Below, in pieces: positions 60,215-64,000 of a stretch of DNA of 64,000 bases. The notes beneath the pieces are model-generated. The model worked only from the letters and a program-made list of their open reading frames with translations. It ran no database searches and had not been told where the DNA came from. The position numbers and the translations under genes were made by a program. Location: contig NW_005178942.1 of the NCBI RefSeq assembly GCF_000350225.1, positions 437,272-501,271 of the forward strand, written 5' to 3'. The stretch is from Chondrus crispus. Lineage: Eukaryota; Rhodophyta; Florideophyceae; Gigartinales; Gigartinaceae. Position 1 is the stretch's first letter, and every line of letters starts with the position of its first letter.

Positions 60215-61154
60215 TGTAGTGCAATGCGCCTGTCAGGCGGAGACCAAGGTCCGACGGTCCAACACAAACAACAACAACAAAAACAACAACTGCCAACGGC
60301 ACAGCGCTACGGAGTGTTCGAAGCTCCCTGTCCTCTTCAAGCGGGTTTGCGGCCCGCAGTAGCTCGGATCCCTGATAGAGGGGGGGCAAAGAGAAGGGCC
60401 CAGCCCGGGATCGGTAAATGGTGGTAGAGACTTGTAAAGGCAACTGCTCGACGAGTTCGGAGGGGTGTCTAGGTAAACCTGGTCCGATGGGTCGTAAATC
60501 CAATGCTCGAAGAGCGCCTTGTACACCTTATACCCTTGATAAGGTCTTCGACGGGGACGTCGCAACGTAGCCCGTCGGGAAAGAAGAAAACGTAGCAGCG
60601 CTACACCGTCGTACTACCCGATGGCAAAGTACCAACAACGGATCGGTCGCAACCAGATTCCGATGGAACCAACACTGAGAAGAGCACCACTGGTGCACCA
60701 ACACAAAAGCCCGATGGCAAATGACGTTACGTTGCGGATCGCAATCCTACAAGGTGGGACCAACTTAAGATTAAAGGAAATTAGGATAGGGAAGTAAAGG
60801 AAAATTGATAAGGAAAAAGGGGACCCCCGAGCGCAAAGGATACCGTAGGCTAGAGTAGAAGGGATTGTCTTGTAAAAGACTGACTTCGACTAAGGTGATA
60901 TCAAACTCTGGCAATTCGGGTTACCTTTACTGACTCGTGAGTCAGAGGGCTAAGGTATATATCGCCCCGCCGGAGTCACTACAGTAGCTCTCGGCGCTAG
61001 ATCCTAAATCTAATATAATGTTAGATAATTAATTTGCAACTAAATTAAAATAAATAATTAAAATAATAGTGTAAAATGAATCACACTGAAGTCCTTCAAT
61101 CCGGACTACAGTACCCCCCTGATGTCCCTTTCCCAGGGCGGGTATTGCACTACA
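60215..61154 (-). repeat. LTR-3, 5' LTR of element A
   Basis: 940 bp with ends TGTAGTGCAAT and ATTGCACTACA, about 98% identical to LTR-2. On the minus strand it is followed by the primer binding site and gag, so it is the 5' LTR. The five bases outside this LTR (AAACG) do not match the five outside LTR-2 (GTGAG), so no target duplication frames the pair. Confidence 0.9.
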
Positions 61155-62199
61155 AAACGGCCAGCCCTCCGGGGGGTGGGGGAAAATCGCTTCTTTGGCG
61201 CCGGTTTGATGATGCCCGGCGCCGGGGGAAGACGCCCCACCGCAACGGCAAGCCTATCCGGACGGTTGAAGGTACAGCGGGTCCGTCCGCTGTACCTGTA
61301 AACCCGAGTTCCCGCTCCGTTCTTCAAGGGAACACTGTACGGGAAGCCAAACGGTGGCGTACCGCGGATGGAACCGTGAACCGCTGGAGCGCTGAACTCC
61401 TCCGCGCGGGTCGGGAGATGACCGCCGTTGCGGGTGTGCATGCGGGTTTGAGGACTCGAGGAAGGTACCTACTGTACGGCCGCGTCTCCGCGGCCAGCGC
61501 ATGGCCTCCGTTCGGGATAGAAGACCGTCACAGCTGGCACAGATTTTAGTCCGCCGCGACGGGAACGTGTCGCAAAGTAAGGAAGGGGTCTGTAGTACAA
61601 CGGCGCGAGGGCAATCGCACCACCGCTGCCGCCCGGGGATACAGTACGATGGGCTGTAAGCGTGAGAAGAACTGTAAGGAGTTATATTTACAGCACACGG
61701 CCGGTGCGGAGTACAGTGGTACCCCGCTGGTTACACGTGTAGGATCCGAACGGTAAGTAATTAGTAGTTAATGGCACAAATTAGCCAATTTAGCACAGTA
61801 GCTGGTATACAGCAAGTAACAGCTACTGTAGCGGGACAGGTATCCTGGTGTCCCACTTAGGGGTTAAGACCGGGGGCACCTGCCCCGTTCCAGTAAACGG
61901 AAGGGAGACTCGCCTCCTCTCCCTTTACGGCTAATTGCTATCCCGTTCCGGTTTCCCTTTTAGTCTCAGGCTTCTAACCCGTGAACGGCCGTCCGGATCT
62001 AACACCACCGACCGGCTGCGCGTCACCGGCCACGTGAGCCTTCCCTCTTTTCGAGTCCATCCGTACGGTCTGCGTTCCCGCGTGGGTTACCCAGCGGCGC
62101 GCGCTGCCTTACCTCTAACCCCCCTCGTTTCCGAGTGGTCGGGACGCGAAGGTAGTTATACCACACTTCCTACGCGTCTTGCCGAAAAACACAAAACCG
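61155..62199. repeat. GC-rich repeat remnant, no gene
   Basis: GC-rich sequence with one plus-strand frame (to 61549, Gly/Arg-rich, no motif), then an AT-richer patch near 61760-61850 with AGCTACTGTAGCGGGA, similar in wording to part of the LTR family. It ends sharply at about 62199 where transposase coding begins, so it is probably retroelement-derived and inserted there. Confidence 0.4.
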
Positions 62200-62928
62200 A
62201 TAGTTTGAATCAACAATTGCTTGCACAGGGATAGCGTAGTAATGTTTCTTGCACCAATATGCCGCGGGATTCAGATCAGTTTCGGGCTTTCTAATATTGA
62301 TGGCAATTCCATCTAGGGCTCCCACGCAGCCGGAAAGGGGGCTTCCTGGCTTTCGAGATACTGTAAAGGCCTCTGCAGATTGTCTTAATGCCGTCTCATC
62401 CTTCGGAAGTTCTGGTAATCGTAGAAACGACATAATAGCGTGACAAGTGTCCATAAAGACCTGGTAAAGGGCGCTCTTGGATGTGTTGTATACAGATATT
62501 ATATCCAAGTAACTAGCTCCGGCCAACAGCCTCAAAGTTACCGCAAGACGTATTGCGGGACTGACAATTTCCCTTCCTGCCCTTTTAGCCATTTCTATAT
62601 TTCGTTCCAGATGCGTCTTTAACACCTTAAGCAGCTTGTAGAATGAGTCTCTCGACATTCGGAAACAACGGCGAAAAAATGTCTCATCATAATACTTCGT
62701 CACCTCTTCAAACGATTTTCTTTTCCCAAATGTGGGAGAATTAGCAACGCTATGGTAGTTAGTTTTGCGAGAGTGACAGGAAAAGTTTTGCGTCAGTGTA
62801 GCAATGATTGATACGACACTTGCAACAAGAACTATTTTCTTCTTCTTTTGAAGCTTCGCGCGAACTAGAAAGTGAGATGACATAGTTAAGTGATGGGAAA
62901 CGTATGACGCAGAGGAAGAGAAGGCCAA
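62200..62928 (-). mobile_element. HARBI1/PIF-Harbinger transposase, C-terminally truncated
   Basis: The minus strand reads FFRRCFRMSRDSFYKLLKVL, then VTLRLLAGASYLDIISVYNT and SKSALYQVF, then GCVGALDGIAINIRKPE with the first catalytic Asp, AAYWCKKHYYAIPVQAIVDS and NYRF. This is the N-terminal helical part and the first third of the DDE_Tnp_4 core of Harbinger transposases. The remaining core with the second Asp and the Glu is missing: at 62199 the sequence changes to the neighbouring repeat. The N-terminus has a hydrophobic stretch (VLVASVVSIIATL) that may precede the true start. Confidence 0.85.
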
Positions 62929-64000
62929 AACAGAATGCTACACAACATTATTATCCTACGAGATAGAATGGATTGCAATGGGCATGATTGTATCGTCTGT
63001 TCGACGACGGTAGACTTTCTTTTGATCTCGAACAGATTACGGCCGTCCGGCCTGATCCGAATTCACATAGCACTGCTCGGTAGATTGTTATTAACACTGT
63101 ATCCTACAGCACGGAAAAGTCTTTTCCCAGAAAAGTACGTCACATCCTGCACCGACCGTTTAGATATCCCTCGACGGAAATGGTTGTGATGGCGTGCAGA
63201 AGCTGAAAGAGAAGAATGATTGCACTACCCCATCATGGAAGACCGAGAGCGGGTTTAGGTATGAGGGAATGCGAGGAGTGGGTGAGGATAGGGGGGATAG
63301 TTGCTGAAATATCGAGGGGAGACTTGACCTCGTGTTGAACCACAGGGAAGGAAGAGGTTTTCTTGGTACTGTACTTTCAAGGTTTTGTTACGAGATAGAC
63401 CTGGGATGACAGTCAGTGACCACCTGTTTTTTTGGTGCAATTTGCCCGATATGATCTTTTTTTGCAATGCTGAGCTGTCCCTTTCACCCGGATAAATACA
63501 CATGAACGACATCAAAAACGCGACTTTTCTCACATCGGCCCAACTGCCGATCTCCGACACGGCATAACATTGCGTTCTCTTCCAGCGACAGTTCCTCCAC
63601 ATAGCTGGAATGATTCGTTCTTGAACTGTCCATCCGCCTGTTCCATTGTCTTCCAGATTGCCTGAGGTATGGTACAGGGCAAAAGCCTTTCCGTTGATCC
63701 GCTGGCAGCGAAGGTAGGACGTACAGCTACCTGTTTCGCATGTGGGACTCATAATACCCGCAAACCTAGTGTTCTTGTCACTCTGAGTCCTCAGAAGGTC
63801 ATTGCCCGAGCCACTGTGCAAACTGGCTCCCATTCAAACCCCTTCAAGCGCCTTAACACAGAATGTGCAGCCTCTGTGTATCTCTGTGGAACATGCCGCG
63901 ACAAGACTTACGGTTGGCAAGTTATTTGTAATCCTCGGAGATACGGCGCAGCAGTATCAAAGAATGCCTTGACTTCCTGGAAGAACAGGTGTACCGATGA
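62929..64000. other. No clear gene to the window end
   Basis: The best frame is minus 63833-63255, with a Cys/Trp-containing part (CTSYLRCQRINGKAF, AMWRNCRWKRTQCYAV) but no family I know. It may be part of the flank of the Harbinger element or a broken gene that continues past the window. Confidence 0.35.

Noticed and set aside
63255-63833. Second ORF of a Harbinger element (Myb-like)
   Set aside because: No Myb/SANT tryptophan pattern; the Trp residues are not spaced as in that domain.

Overview
This is eukaryotic nuclear DNA. It shows spliceosomal introns of about 120-145 nt with GT..AG ends, JmjC, cullin, RuvB-like 2, DEG-type protease, karyopherin and ABC half-transporter sequences, Ty3/Gypsy chromovirus-type LTR elements, and Tnp2/Plavaka- and HARBI1-type DNA transposons. 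Mixed base composition, short and sparse introns and this transposon mix would fit a florideophyte red alga such as Chondrus, but that is inference. I found no clearly intact conserved host gene: almost every recognisable host gene is cut off or carries stops.

Layout. 1-18.7 kb is a graveyard of host-gene pieces around a Tnp2/Plavaka-like transposase (11.7-15.0 kb, minus), with a GR-rich partner ORF running the other way (15.2-16.3 kb). The pieces are a JmjC demethylase with a C5HC2 zinc finger (7.1-8.7 kb) plus an inverted copy of its 3' part (4.0-4.5 kb), a cullin-3-like N-terminal half (8.7-9.9 kb), a type II membrane glycosyltransferase-like piece (10.2-11.2 kb) and the ATPase domain of an ATM1/HMT1-like ABC transporter (17.1-18.2 kb).

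19.2-37.0 kb and 55.65-61.15 kb are LTR retroelement fossils of one Ty3/Gypsy chromodomain lineage. They include a plus-strand gag remnant, a plus-oriented LTR (21.8-22.8 kb), a minus-strand pol (element B, 22.8-31.0 kb), and element A with two LTRs about 98% alike (30975-31912 and 60215-61154). Both A and B carry an ORF on the strand opposite to pol, between the chromodomain and the 3' end, whose products resemble each other and no family I know.

36,969-55,651 is an 18.7-kb block lying inside element A, with GTAG at both edges. It holds a DEG9-like protease read into a RuvB-like 2 pseudogene, a multi-ORF DNA transposon with a second, divergent Tnp2/KDZ-type transposase and three companion ORFs, an exportin-like gene with few in-frame stops, a TATA-led stretch that folds into a branched RNA, and a small unknown CDS. 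Both transposase regions are thus surrounded by truncated host genes, which suggests gene capture by large DNA transposons.

61.2-62.2 kb is a GC-rich repeat remnant, followed by a truncated HARBI1 transposase (62.2-62.9 kb) and sequence without a convincing gene to the end.
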